From assembly GCA_964035015.1 (NCBI GenBank), contig OZ035997.1, positions 62,304,285-62,368,284 on the forward strand: a DNA stretch of 64,000 nt. The letters are read 5' to 3'. The translations under genes were made by a program, and so were the position numbers. Under the pieces are notes generated by a model that made no database searches, was not told the origin of the DNA, and worked only from the letters and a program-made list of their open reading frames with translations. Within the stretch, counting starts at the first letter, position 1; every line of letters begins with the position of its first letter. Below are positions 28,253 to 39,769 of the stretch, piece after piece. This DNA comes from Corallium rubrum (lineage: Eukaryota; Cnidaria; Anthozoa; Scleralcyonacea; Coralliidae).

Positions 28253-30351
28253 TTGTGACTACCGCTGACCTGTCAGCGGGAGCCACAATGTCGGCGAAAT
28301 CTTGCTTGATTGCTTGATTGCTTGAGTGTCTTGGACCTCACTTACGTCATACTCGACAGCTATCGTCGGATATTCGGCACGATCGCCATATAGTCGAGAA
28401 GATCGCCATTGATCGCCAGGTATTCGAGAAGTACTCGAGTTGTTTTCGTGGGAATAAACTAAAGTGAATCCCGTCTTTGCATTTTGGACAGTTTTGATTT
28501 TTGAAAAGTGTTAATGATTACTTTGTAAATCTTTTCTTCTTGGAACGGTTTCTGTCATTGATTAGCTTATACAAGGTAAGAAATAGTTTCAAAACTGTGA
28601 CGTTGTTTATCTTATATAGTATATATAAAATCTATAAATACTTGGTCCGTCGTACTTCGGTACTTATATAGCAGAACTAGAAATATTCAGCTTATAAAGT
28701 TCGCTAGAAGTTGGGCCTTCAACTGTGTCCTGTTTCATAGCTCTTCTTCTTTTATCGAATATATTGTCAATATACACCAGTCTTTGATAGAAATTATTTA
28801 TAATGATAAAATCGTTCTGAGTTTAAGTTTCATTTTGGTTGAATTGTGTGTTGTGCTAACTGGTCAGTGACTCGTGTTACTGCATGTACATGTGTATATA
28901 GTGAGAAGTGTGTTTTAACCAACTTCGAGCTAGCCGCTAGGTGTTTAATTAATATTAGATCAAAAACAACTTTCGAATGTTTCATGATCAAACAAATCAG
29001 GAAATGAATCAGTTGTCAAATAAATCAGTATTTTAAGATAAGTTTGAGGTAACAGTTGACTTAATCTATCTAAGTGCATGTTTATCACATATCCAACCCT
29101 TGTCTCGCTCATGATTTTCCTATGTGTCTGGTTTATAAATTATTAATGATTTGGTAATGATTACAGTGCCCTGTATTGACACTATATACTTGTATATAAG
29201 AAATTTATGCTCACAAAATATCTTGGCTGTTATATCGACATTACAAAACCTTGACTTGGTGCTTTGTTTTCTTGTTTTAGGTGTTATTCAATATCTTGTA
29301 TAATGAAATTAAGAAACCAAAGTTTATACACACCAGAGCTGCTACAGCGGTCTGACCGCAGAATAGTAGATACACCAGAAGTCTGACTCTTGTGAAAGTA
29401 CTAAAATATTCCATAATTTGGTGTCTAAGTGTCACCCAATTGTACATTTTGATGAATTGTTGAAAAGCTATTGTGAGCTGTTGGGAAACTTAAAGCCTCG
29501 AATATGTTGAAAGCCTTGAAATGAAGAAATATATCTGTTGAAACTACAATACTACAATACGAGTATTATACTGTCTTATTTAAAATACTAGCAGAATCAC
29601 AAAATATTAATGATATGCATAACACTTGAATGCCACTGACAGCATATTTATGACGGGTGAAATGTCGTTTTGGAACACAATGTTGATGATCTGGGGTGAT
29701 TAATTCTTTGAAAGTTTTCATGGTGATAATGCTTTGAAAGTTTTCATGGTGATAATGTAATATAGATTATTTTTGTGGAAACACCAAGTAAAATATTTAT
29801 TTCCTAAGCTTAGACCTGAGTCAACAGGCCGAAAGCTCAGCAAATAAATATTTTACGTGGTGTTTCCACAAAAATAATCTATATGATCTAGGGTGAGTTG
29901 TACAAAGTTGAGATAAAGAACAGCACTAATCATGCTTTGAAAACCTAATATAAAATTTTATCCACTGAATACGTGTAGTTATGTATCATAGTACTGTTCA
30001 GTGGATAAAAGTTAAATTGGGTTGTTCAAAGCACCACTATAGTGGTTCTCTAGCTAGGATTTATCCACCAGATGAGCTATCCGGGCTTCGTACAAAAACC
30101 TGAATTTTACAAGTTCGCTTCATGTAAAACTTTGGGGCATGTTTATAATGCTAATATATGCTATGCCATATATTAATATATGGAAACAGCCAGTAAAGAT
30201 GTATGTATAGTATGTGCCATGTTCAAATTGGCAACACATGTATAAAATGATTTAAAATAACTCTTTTTTGTGTGTCTGTGTACTTTTCACACATTTTCAT
30301 GCATTGCTTCTTAAGTCTATATCTCTCTGTGCTTAATAGCGGTAGTCACAA
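28253..30351. mobile_element. Possible 2.1-kb non-autonomous element
   Basis: TTGTGACTACCGCT at 28253-28266 is matched by AGCGGTAGTCACAA at 30338-30351, the only clear symmetry. No transposase frame lies inside; the interior is AT-rich and includes the hairpin 29757-29885. A chance or family-end pairing is possible. Confidence 0.35.
29757..29885. repeat. Hairpin containing a retroelement-tail motif
   Basis: Arms around TTATTTTTGTGGAAACACC (29766) and GGTGTTTCCACAAAAATAA (29859) pair; the loop holds CCTGAGTCAACAGGCCGAAAGCTCAGC, as in the tail at 26571. Just upstream, CTTTGAAAGTTTTCATGGTGATAATG is tandemly duplicated (29706-29757). Confidence 0.65.
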
Positions 30352-30474
30352 GTACGCATTGCGTACCTATTTTTATATATGTCAGGGACATGTTTGTATT
30401 TGGGTTTAAAAATGAAAAAACTGAAGTTTCGACCAGTTTTTAATTATTAAAATAACAAAGGTAAGCTAAGCTTC

Positions 30475-30560
30475 TGATCTAAGTGCCCATCATCCCAGCA
30501 AAAGTGATTAAAAGTGGTACACCAGGAAACCACTATATATATATATATATATATATATAT
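30475..30560 (-). repeat. Inverted copy of the 45.3-kb retroelement tail plus (TA)n
   Basis: Reverse complement reads TTTCCTGGTGTACCAC, then TTGCTGGGATGATGG, then AGAAGCTTAGC, matching 45287-45355. A TA run at about 30535-30560 follows and abuts the 3' end of the LINE. Confidence 0.65.
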
Positions 30561-30711
30561 TAGTAGTAGAGATTTATTAACACATCCCAAAAGGGCTTTT
30601 CAGTGATAATTTACAAGTTCATAATAAAAAGGGTATGTACAAGTCCTAGTACAGAAAATTACAACGTTATATAACTCTAATCTAAATACAGATTATAATA
30701 AAATAATGTAC

Positions 30712-31215
30712 TTAAGTTAAAATAAATCTGTCAACTAGCATATTCTTAAGTTTGGTTTTAAAAATTGAAACATTTGGACATTGTCTCAGTGGTTCCTCTA
30801 TAGAGTTCCACATCTTACATGCACGATAAATAAATGTGCGTTGTCCAGTGGTCGTCCTGAATTTAGGAGTGCGTAAATAACCCTCATTGCATAATTTATA
30901 ATGACGCTTTTTCTGTTGACAAGACATTACTCTTGAACAGAGGTAATTTGGACCTATGTTATTAATACATTTATATGTCATTACAGCTTCTTGGAGGTAC
31001 AATACATCCATTACAGGAATCCATTTTAACTGTTTAAGAACAGGCGTAATATGATCAAACTTACGTGTTTTTGTGACAATTCGTGCTGCGTAATTTTGTA
31101 CACGTTGAAGTCTTGTTATGTTCTTATTAGATGTGTTTGACCACACCGTGGAACAATAAAAAAGTTTGCTAAAAACTAGTGATTGAATTATAAAAACTAA
31201 AGTTTTTTTTGTCAA
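30712..31215 (-). pseudogene. LINE ORF2 C-terminal region
   Basis: The 167-residue frame continues the RT from a different frame: LVFSKLFYCSTVWSNTSNKN, then LQRVQNYAARIV, and a QRTFIYRACKMWNSI motif, typical of the region after the RT thumb in CR1/L2/Jockey-type elements. It overlaps the RT frame by 47 bp, so a frameshift lies in the T-rich stretch near 31202-31215. Ends at TAA 30712. Confidence 0.8.
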
Positions 31216-32686
31216 AAAGGTGTTTTACTCTACTTATCTGCTTCAATGTCAAGTTACATGAAGAGACAATTTTACTGGTATGGTCATCATAAGAGAGGTC
31301 TTCGTCGAGCTTGATTCCCAAGTCTTTAACACACTTTGTTGGACGCAGGACCTTTCCAAGGAATGACAGGTGAAGATCAGATTGCCTTTGTTGCAGAAGT
31401 TGACGTGTACCAAACAATATGAACTGAGTTTTTTCTGGATTGATGAGCAGCTGGTTGAAGCAACACCAACTAGCCACCCTGTCATGGTCATGCGTAAGAC
31501 AGTTTAAACCATCAGCGATTTCAGCAACTTCAAGTGCCATATAGAGTTTCGTATCTTCAACAAAAGAGTCAATCTCTGAGCCAGTACACACAGGATGGAG
31601 GTCATGGATGTATAAATTAAATAATAACGGTCCCAAAATTGCACCCTGCGGCACACCATGGGACACAATCCTAGAAGTCGAAAGGATTTTACCAATTCGG
31701 ACTTGTTGCTGGCGTTGAAAAAGGTAGCTTGCGAACCATTTCAGGACATTCGGTGAGACACCAAAGTTTTGCAATTTGCTCAACAGTAAAGAATGGCTAA
31801 TACTGTCGAATGCTTTAGAGAAATCAAGCAGAACCATAGCAGTGACTTGTTTTTTATCCATAGCATCCAAAATATAATCAGATACTGCAAGACCTAATGT
31901 TTCGGTTGAATGTTGTTTTCTATTTCCACTTTTGTTAATTGGAAATCTATCGTTTTGGATAAGATAACTTGTAAATTGATTACGGACTGCACGCTCACAA
32001 ACTTTAGAAAGGACTGATAATAAGGAAATAGGACGATTATTCTCGGCTTCTTCATAGTCATCGTTCTTAGGGACAGGTGTGATCTCAGATTGTTTCCATT
32101 GGCTAGGGAATGATCCAGTGAGGAAGCTTGAATTAGTTATCGATGTAATCGGATGAACTATTGAATATAAACAATCTTTGAGGATTTTTATATGGATTGT
32201 ATCGTTTCCAGGAGCTTTATTTGAGGGCATAGTGGTAATAATTTCACTTACTTCCTCAGTTGTCACTTGTTTAAGATGAAACATATTGTTGTCTTCTATA
32301 ACTGTATCAGATGCCAAGGATTGAAAAAAGGGTGGTAAGTCAAATTTATGTGCTATTTCTTCGGCTAATTTGGCACTATTTGCTCCCACGGTAGTAAAGA
32401 AATTGTTGAATTCCTCTGCAACTGCAGCGACATCTTTAGTAAATGCAGGCCTGTTAGACTCTCCAGATGGCAGACATTGGCGTATGGTTTTCCAAATACA
32501 ATTACTATCTCCTTTACTAGATTTAATTTGTTCTTGGACGTATGCAACTTCCGATTCTCTTAATCGTTGTTTTATCAATAGTCTCCTTTCTTTAAACTCT
32601 GTCCAATCTCTTTCGACACCAGACCTTCTCGCTTTTCTATGAGCTAAGTCTCGCGCAATCATGAGGTCTTTAATTTCCGAAGTCAT
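31169..32686 (-). pseudogene. LINE reverse transcriptase with altered YxDD box
   Basis: The 505-residue frame holds the RT palm and fingers: NKAPGNDTIHIKILKD (about 155-170), PVPKNDD, the NRPISLLSVLSKVCER block, motif A LLDFSKAFDS (286-295), motif B GVPQGAILGPLLFNLYI (344-360) and motif C. In motif C the usual Y-x-D-D is F375-V-E377-D378: the first catalytic Asp has become Glu (codon 31556-31558), so polymerase activity is unlikely. The frame begins after a frameshift near 32690 that separates it from the endonuclease. Confidence 0.9.
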
Positions 32687-32694
32687 AAATTAGG

Positions 32695-33716
32695 AATGGG
32701 TTTTGCGGAGACTTTAACAGTCTTAAGTGGAGCATGTGAGTCTAGTACAGAGGAAAATAAGTTGTTGAATGTCTCCACCTTCTCCTCTGTGTTATCAAAT
32801 ACATCCAACACGTGCCAAGGTACCTAGCCTGTACTGATGTCTTCTGCAAATCGGGAGCCATTATAATTTTTATAGCTGCGGACCTGAATATACGACTTCC
32901 TTTGTTTAGGCTTTCTCAAATTAAGGTTCACCTGAACTAGAAAATGATCACTTATAGTCAAATCAAGTGTACCACTGTCTTTTACCAGGCTAGGATTTGA
33001 CACAATGATAACATCAATTAGTGTTTGACTATTCTCATTTACACGTGTCGGTTTATCTATTATTTGCTTTAAATTATAATTGACACAAAATTCTTCCAAA
33101 GCTATACAAAGCGGGCCTTGTTTGAGCATGTCACAATTGAGGTCTCCAAGGTTTGCTATGTCTTTATTCAAAGTTAAAACATAATACTTGGTTGGTGAAA
33201 GATGATTATTTAAGCGAGAAATAGGGCAATCTGGGGGCCCATAGACCACACCAATAGCCAATGAGCGCAATTTGTGTTGTTGGCACTGAATCCACAGTTG
33301 ATGTAAGTTGTCAGGTGAAATATTACTGAGATCTTTAAGCAAGGTGATTTTAAGTCCATTCTTAGCATAAACGCAAACTCCACCTCCTCTCTTTGTAAGA
33401 CGATTAAGTCTGTAAAGGTTATAACCTGGGATGCGGATGCTTGCATTAGAGTGGGAGGAATTTAACCAAGTTTCTGAAAGCGATAAAATGTCAAAATCTT
33501 GTGAATGAACCAAGTGCCTAAGTTTCGCATAATTTGTCTATTGAGAGACTGGATATTCAAATGAGCAATATTCAGGTGTTTCTTTACTCTCGAACGCGAA
33601 GTCACTTGGTTTAAATCACTACGTTGTTGGATAAAAAGGTGATAATTAATTGGAATATTTACCAAATGTCTTTGTGTTATCAAACCCGCTTGACGAGGAT
33701 GCAAGCGAGACCACAA
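32695..33716 (-). pseudogene. LINE APE-type endonuclease, broken
   Basis: Exonuclease-endonuclease-phosphatase fold: HLNIAHLNIQSLNRQI (N-terminal strand), then FDILSLSETWLN (catalytic Glu), RGGGVCVYAKN, AIGVVYGPP, a GDLN-like ANLGDLNCDML, TLIDVIIVS and ISDHFLVQVNL (catalytic His). A frameshift near 33500-33530 separates the first two blocks, and TAG at 32824-32826 precedes an in-frame continuation toward the RT. The enzyme would nick target DNA to start reverse transcription. Confidence 0.85.
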
Positions 33717-33785
33717 TGGCCATGTTGAAGAAATAACAGGAACGCTATGTCTTTGTATATTATGACATTCTTGGGTAGTTGAAAC

Positions 33786-34348
33786 CAGTGGCGTAACGCA
33801 ACCTCAGGAGGCCCCCCGTCAATCGCCACCCCCCATTAAAGAATAGGTTGTATTTCATGCTGTTAAAATATTATTGTTTATACAAGGAAGGTTTGTATAC
33901 TGATTTAGGGTTATGCAAAAATGATATGCATGACGGATTACAAAGGATTAAATTTCAATATGATAATTTACCTTGGATTGTTGATGTTTGGCAACTGCCA
34001 TTGCTGCAAGAAGAGACTACAGATCTTTAGTACAGCGGTATTTGCACGAAATACTTTATCGCCGTGCAAAGTTTAAAGCCTTCGCACGTTTTTGTTGCAC
34101 TCGCAGCATTGTTTATCCCAAAACTATAAGCAACTCAGCTAGAGGTAGGCCTATTGTGCGAATATTTTGGAATTACATATATTCTAACTACCAATTCATG
34201 TATTTTAATAACTGCTTTTCTGTTTTTCATTATGCAATTCCTCGGAAATGTACTAGCAAAAATTTTTATGGTCATTTTTGCCAGGGGACCCCCAGGCTTG
34301 GAGGCCCCCCGTCACTTGACACCCGAACACCCGCCAGTTACGCCACTG
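33786..34348. mobile_element. hAT-type non-autonomous element in the LINE
   Basis: Starts CAGTGGCGTAAC and ends GTTACGCCACTG: 12-bp perfect terminal inverted repeats of hAT style. It is flanked by a perfect 8-bp duplication GTTGAAAC (33778-33785 and 34349-34356), the size expected for hAT. GGAGGCCCCCCGTCA occurs near both ends. No transposase. Confidence 0.92.
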
Positions 34349-34356
34349 GTTGAAAC

Positions 34357-34929
34357 AGGACCGGGATTAAGTTCAATATCTTCACTGGTAAGAAGAATAT
34401 TGAACGTAGCGCTTGAGTTAGGATAGTAGGAAAATCTGCTGTAGGATCTCCTTTTATAAAATATAATTTCAAAACAACACGCTCGCTTTCGTCGTGGTTG
34501 AATGAAGAAGACATACCTTATGCAAATTCCGATCTTACGATAAGAGCACGAATGGCTGCTAAAAGGCATGCTTCCCAACGTAAATCTTGAAGTAAAACAG
34601 ACGTTATTGTCGCGAGGATTCGCACTGGCATAAGATCCCCGTAACAGCCGACCGCTTGTAGCTAATCGATCGGACATATCTTGGCTAAGAGCCTTAGAAT
34701 ACAACAGCAGACATCGAGCTCCATATCCAACTTCACTCGTTTTCATAACCAGACACGGACCCAAAAGGTCAAATTTTACCTGTTTGCTCACATTTCTTAA
34801 CCGGCTATTCCACCATAGGTTAGATCTTAACCTTGCGTACTTGATACCATCAATTTGTGTTCCATCGTAGATCAAGGAAGACGATAAATAAAGTAAAAAC
34901 ACGGATCCCACAAAATGTATGACCGCCAT
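34357..34929 (-). pseudogene. LINE N-terminal module ending in a 2A ribosome-skipping peptide
   Basis: Begins at ATG 34929 with a hydrophobic, signal-like stretch (HFVGSVFLLYLSSSLIY), followed by about 150 residues without a known domain, and ends with ILLTSEDIELNPGP (D-I-E-x-N-P-G-P at 34357-34380), the full 2A consensus that makes ribosomes skip the Gly-Pro bond. The hAT element begins 8 bp beyond the Pro codon; with it and one target copy removed, the frame runs on toward the endonuclease. 2A-like sequences at the N-terminus of CR1/L2-type ORFs are known, and some act as dual-targeting signals. The downstream ORF is broken, so this is a fossil. Confidence 0.85.
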
Positions 34930-35036
34930 TCATTGATATCAAGCAAAGCAATACATTAGTATTTATATTTATATTTATAAAATAAGGTGCCCTCTACGCA
35001 CGCTCTGATTGCAAGGGGCTCCGTGCATTTATTTTA

Positions 35037-35082
35037 TTTTCTAGCTTTTCCGCGGACGGACGGACGGACGGACAGACCCGGC

Positions 35083-35166
<84 letters not shown>

Positions 35167-35213
35167 GCCGGGTCTGTCCGTCCGTCCGTCCGTCCGCGGA
35201 AAAGCTAGAAATT
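35037..35213. repeat. Near-perfect palindrome with (TA)n centre
   Basis: Arms 35037-35094 and 35157-35213: TTTTCTAGCTTTTCCGCGGA, four GGAC units, CAGACCCGGCTATTAATA, and the exact complement, around about 60 bp of TA. Part of one arm recurs at 35578-35620. Confidence 0.9.
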
Positions 35214-35740
35214 CACCTGACCCATTGAAATTAAACCACTGCCAAAAATGGGTGTATGGCTTTTGAAAAGATTAGCGCTTTCACTTTCGAAAAGACCAAG
35301 ATGTTCACCAATCGTTAACGCTAAGAAGAAGTTGTAATAACGTTCCTTATGTTAATTTCCAAAGGGAAAAAACAAACAAAATAACCGAATCAAACATGAA
35401 GCTGTCCCAGACGGTCTACGTACTATATATGGCCATAGAGAGCCCTATCCATGGACAGTTACTTCAGCAATCCTATGTCGATCTTGCCCCAACCTGTGTC
35501 TCTAAGCAAAGTGACCTTCCTAAAAACATGTTCTTTTTCAAGACCATGAATTTTTTACAGGTATCCACTAGTACCTATTAATAGCCGTGTCTGTACGTCC
35601 GTTAAAAAGCTAGAAAACCACGGGGCTCATTGAAACTAAACCACAACCAAAACTAAACCTAAAGCTCGTCAATATGCAATTGGTGTATGGCTTTTGAAAA
35701 GATCAGTGTTTTCACTTTCGAAAAGACCAAGACGTTAAGT
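35214..35740. repeat. Two diverged tandem copies of a 180-bp repeat
   Basis: GTGTATGGCTTTTGAAAAGA, then CACTTTCGAAAAGACCAAGA, occur at 35250-35310 and 35680-35740, each preceded by AAAGCTAGAAA. The block between them (35330-35580) has a second copy at 43700-43925 (AAGCTGTCCCAGACGG / AAGCTGTGCCACACGG). No gene. Confidence 0.65.
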
Positions 35741-35835
35741 ACTTCATGTATGCGTATTATTATCTATTATTATGTTTCGGGACTGGTTTGGGGAGCGATA
35801 GACTGTACTATGTTAATTACTGCAGCGATGTGCAG

Positions 35836-35837
<2 letters not shown>

Positions 35838-35892
<55 letters not shown>
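35838..35892. repeat. (TA)n microsatellite
   Basis: Perfect TA run. Confidence 0.95.
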
Positions 35893-35895
<3 letters not shown>

Positions 35896-36077
35896 CCGTT
35901 ATCTACCATGTCCACCTGTATTACTAATTTTGTTAAACTGTCTATACTGTAATATCTCTCTCGCTGCCTAGCCTTACTAGCCCACTACTGTTATTTTAGG
36001 GAGCGAGTACTCGTATGTAATTTCTTTTCTTCTCTTGAAATTTTAAATTGTATACAGGTAATAATGAGTGCAAATAA

Positions 36078-36140
36078 AGGTTGTTGTTGTTGTTATTGTT
36101 ATTGTTGTTGTTGTTGTTGCTGTTGTTGTTGTTGTTGTTT
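36078..36140. repeat. (TTG)n microsatellite
   Basis: TTG/TTA trinucleotides directly before the decamer satellite. Confidence 0.9.
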
Positions 36141-36510
36141 TTGTGTAGGCTGCATTAGTCTGCATTAGACTGCATTAGACTGTACGCTGCAGTAGGCTGC
36201 ATTACACTGCACTAGTTTGCATTAGGTTGCATTGCACTGTATTATCCTGCATGAGACTGCATTAGGCTGCATGAATTTGCTTTAGACCGCATTAGACTGC
36301 AATACACTACACTACACTACATTACACTACACTGCACTGCACTGCACTGCACTGCACTGCACTGCACTGCACTGCACTGCACTGCACTGCACTGCACTGC
36401 ACTGCACTGCACTGCACTGCACTACACTACACTACACTGCATTAACTTGCATTAGACTGCATTAGATTGCATTAGATTGCATTAGGCTGCATTAGAGTGC
36501 ATTATGTTGT
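36141..36510. repeat. Decamer satellite, CTGCATTAGA orientation
   Basis: Degenerate 10-bp units CTGCATTAGA; in the middle (36325-36425) the unit collapses to a perfect (ACTGC)n pentamer run. It is the reverse complement of the unit in the arrays at 39770 and 43019 and forms the left end of a giant palindrome. Confidence 0.9.
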
Positions 36511-38890
36511 CGAATAATTGAGTGGTGTATAGGGAACATAAGAAGCACTGTCTTTGCTTGTTTTGAGGTACAAAATGTTAAAAACTTGTAATTCGCACAT
36601 CATCAAGCTTGAAAATGTTGTAAAACACAAGAATAATTGCAATAAATAATAATATCATGAGATATAAACAATTCAGAAGTGTATCATACATTGCATTAAA
36701 TAATAATGTCACACAAGACAGACAATACTTCAAAATATAACACACAATACTGTGCCACGTGTACAGCATGTCAAATCTAATGCGACCACAATTTCTACAG
36801 AGTAGCTAGATCCATTGAAAGTAGATGTACTTTATGTAAGATTGGGTATAGTGGATTGGGCATATGATTGGGGCTAAATTTATCATATGACTTAATTATA
36901 TGACCTAGCCATGCAGCACACCAACGTATTGTTCGAATGTTAGGTATATAGAAGTTAATTACCATGCATAGTGTATAAATACCTAATTATTAACATGTGT
37001 GAAATACTTTGCTTTTTACTTGTCCAATTGCCTAACCTTACCAACATCCAATTTTCTACATGCGTGTTTTGAGGTACATGTAGTGCTAGTTCTGTAGTGC
37101 ACGAGGTATAAACCTTCAATATAAGTTTGCAGTTTCTGCTGCGTCAATGCGACAATTTAGTGCATTGAAAAGCTAAAAAGAACTTAGGATGCCAGGCGTA
37201 ACTATATTTGAAATATGGCAGAAAATGTCCATGTATTTTTTGAGGTACACATTACAACAATATGGGAAAATGAAACGGCATTCAGAAGTACGATAACCTA
37301 TCTTACCCTATTTTGATTTCCTGGGAAGAAATTATACTTGTGGAAATCCTACAATAACATAAAGAAAATTAAAGAAAATTTCTTTCTTCAGATTTTAAGA
37401 AAAAAATAAATTTCGTGTATGTTTTGAGGTACATATACCTGTATAACATTTAAAAAACTTTAGTGGTTTTTGGAAATATCAATCCCCTAAAAGTATGTAT
37501 TGGGTGAAGTCTGGCATCAGAGATTAAAATTGAATCTGGCATCAGAAATTAGCATTGTACTGTTTGTTCTTTTCTTCCCCGAAGAAGTTGAAGGGAAACA
37601 TTGCTCTAAATTCTTCCGCGAGGTTCAGCATAAAGAAATATTGAGCTTGATGAACAATAACATCTTGATAATGAGACCCGAAAAAAGTACAGGTATATGT
37701 ACCTCAAAACATACACAAAATTTACTTTTTACATAAGCTTTCCACAAGTATAATTTCTTCAAAATATGGTAAGATTAGTTATCGTACTTCTGAATGCTGT
37801 TTTAGTTTCCCATACTGTTGTAGTGTGTACATCAATAGAAACACTGACATTTGCAGCCATATTTCAAATATAGTTACTCCTGGCATCTAAGTTCTTTTTA
37901 GCTTTTCAATGCACTAAATTGTCGCATTGACGCTGCAGAAACAGCAAACTTATATTGAAGATTTATAGCTCGTGCAATACAAAACTAACAACACTACATG
38001 AACCTCAAAACACGCATATAGAAAATTGGATGTTGTTAAGGTAAGGCAATTGGACAAGTAAAAAGCAATGTATTTCACACATGTTAAGAAGGTATTGATA
38101 CACTATGCATGGTAATGAACCTCTATATATCTAACAATACGTTTGTGTGATGTGGTTAAGTCATATAGTTAAGTCATATGATAAATTTAGGCCCAATCAT
38201 ATGCCCAATCCACTATACAAAATCTTACATAAAAAAGTATACCTACTTTCAATGAATCTACTCTGTAGAAATTGATTAGATTATTATTATCTTTGACTTT
38301 AGATTTGACTTCTCATGCTGTACACGTAGCACAGTATTTGTGTTATATTTTGAAGTATTGTCTATCTTTTGTGAGGTTGTCTATATTCTGCAGTGTTAAT
38401 AGAAAATATACATGGTTTGGAAGCTCACAAAAGTCATTGTTTTATGTTTTTGTTCAGGTTTATGGAAATTTTTGCACTTTCACGGTTACTGAACATATTG
38501 TGTTTTCTGTATAATGAAGCAATCATCCAATAGCAACGTTTGGGTTCAATCACTCAACCGTACTGTTTAAATATTAATAAACCTAAAACAAAGGATTTGG
38601 AACCTTCATGTACCTTTCAACATGAATCGTAGCTTGATTGTTAACCGCTTTGAAGTTTGCCGGGTTTCCAAACCATGTATATTTTCTATTAACTATGGTA
38701 TGATATACTTCTGAATTGTTTATATCTTATGATATTTTATTATTTATTGCAATGATTCTTGTGTTTTACAACGTTTGCAAGCTTGATGTGCGACTTAAAA
38801 GTTTTTTAACTTTTTGAACCTCAAAACAAACAAAGACAGTACTTTTTATTTTCCCTATATACCACTTAATTATTCGATAATGTCGACTTT
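36511..38890. mobile_element. Giant foldback element with kilobase arms
   Basis: Left arm about 36511-37450 and right arm about 37690-38890 are reverse complements along their whole length (for example, ATTGGGCATATGATTGGG at about 36853 and CCCAATCATATGCCCAAT at about 38193), apart from a 289-bp insertion in the right arm. The spacer (37500-37700) has a tandem TCTGGCATCAGA repeat. The motif GTTTTGAGGTAC recurs, pointing one way in the left arm and the other way in the right. No coding frame. Confidence 0.85.
38400..38688. mobile_element. piggyBac-like MITE, TTAA target
   Basis: Perfect 23-bp terminal inverted repeats starting TAGAAAATATACATGG, flanked by TTAA on both sides (38396-38399 and 38689-38692). 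The opposite arm of the palindrome has a single TTAA at the matching place, which is an empty site. No transposase. Confidence 0.88.
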
Positions 38891-39229
38891 TAGGTGGATC
38901 TTTTGTTTTAAGACATAATGATGATATATTTTCCTGTTATAAATGACGTAACTTGCAAACTTATATTTAAGTTCACAACATTTAGGACTGCCATTCCATG
39001 AAAAAAAATTTCATTCTTATAACACAACAAACACGCTTCAGCCCCCCTGTTGCAGTACAATATGATGATTATATTTTGCAATTGTTAGTCGTTTTCCAGA
39101 AATATACATGTTTTGTCATTAACAATCAACAGTCAGCTTACACGTCAATGTTATTTTTGAGGACTTACACAGGCATTTAACTTGTTGTATGTTTTGAGGT
39201 ACTGGGTTATTTAATTTTGAGGTACAAAT

Positions 39230-39769
39230 ACCTATAGCTATTCAAAGCAAAATAACAATAACAAATCAATAATGAGATGCGAAAGACATTTGCTATTCTC
39301 AAGATCGATGAACAAAAAAAGGATGGGGTGTGGGAAAAATGAGCAAGAGCAAAAAATAGATTTAAGTGAAAACATTGTTTATGTCTGCATCTCATCATCT
39401 CATATCAATTTATCATGATGCATCATTATCTCATTATCAATTTGTTGTTCTTATATTTATCTGATTTGCTATTTTTTTATCACATGATTATCTTCCTCAT
39501 ATAAGCTCATTGTTTGTTTACACTCGTTCCGTTACTCTCTGAGGAAGGGCTTTCGTTCGAAACGTAAGCTGATTTTATGCTTTCAAAAACATGTATCGTG
39601 CGAAGCGTTCCGCAACAAAAACTGCGTAAATTTTTGTGTAAGACATGTCTCATCTTCGCGCGTGCCGCTTCGCACAACTAATGTCTTCTGGGCCAAAAAT
39701 TGAGCTTAATCCTCCTACGTTCTCTGTTTCGGCAGAATATCTAACCTAAACAATATTTCGATTAATGCG
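39230..39769. repeat. Solo 3' tails of Penelope-like families
   Basis: Matches sequence flanking the 57-kb GIY-YIG fragment: AATAATGAGATGCGAAAGAC (39269) and ATTTGCTATTC. It also contains CTCTGAGGAAGGGCTTTCGT, then TCGAAACGTAAG (39537-39568), a tail motif with a stem and GAAACGT. No coding sequence. Confidence 0.5.

Larger units (their letters stand above)
30565..34930 (-). mobile_element. CR1/L2-like LINE with 2A peptide, inactive, carrying a hAT insertion
   Basis: A minus-strand non-LTR retrotransposon: N-terminal module with 2A peptide (34357-34929), APE-type endonuclease, reverse transcriptase and C-terminal domain, ending 3' near a (TA)n run. A 563-bp hAT-type element interrupts it after the 2A peptide. 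At least three frame lesions and a changed RT catalytic residue mark it as dead. It lies antisense in the 27-kb intron of the NRF-6-like gene. Confidence 0.85.

Noticed and set aside
34312-34356. Residues after the 2A Pro in the continuous frame
   Set aside because: They come from the target duplication and the hAT end, not from the LINE protein.
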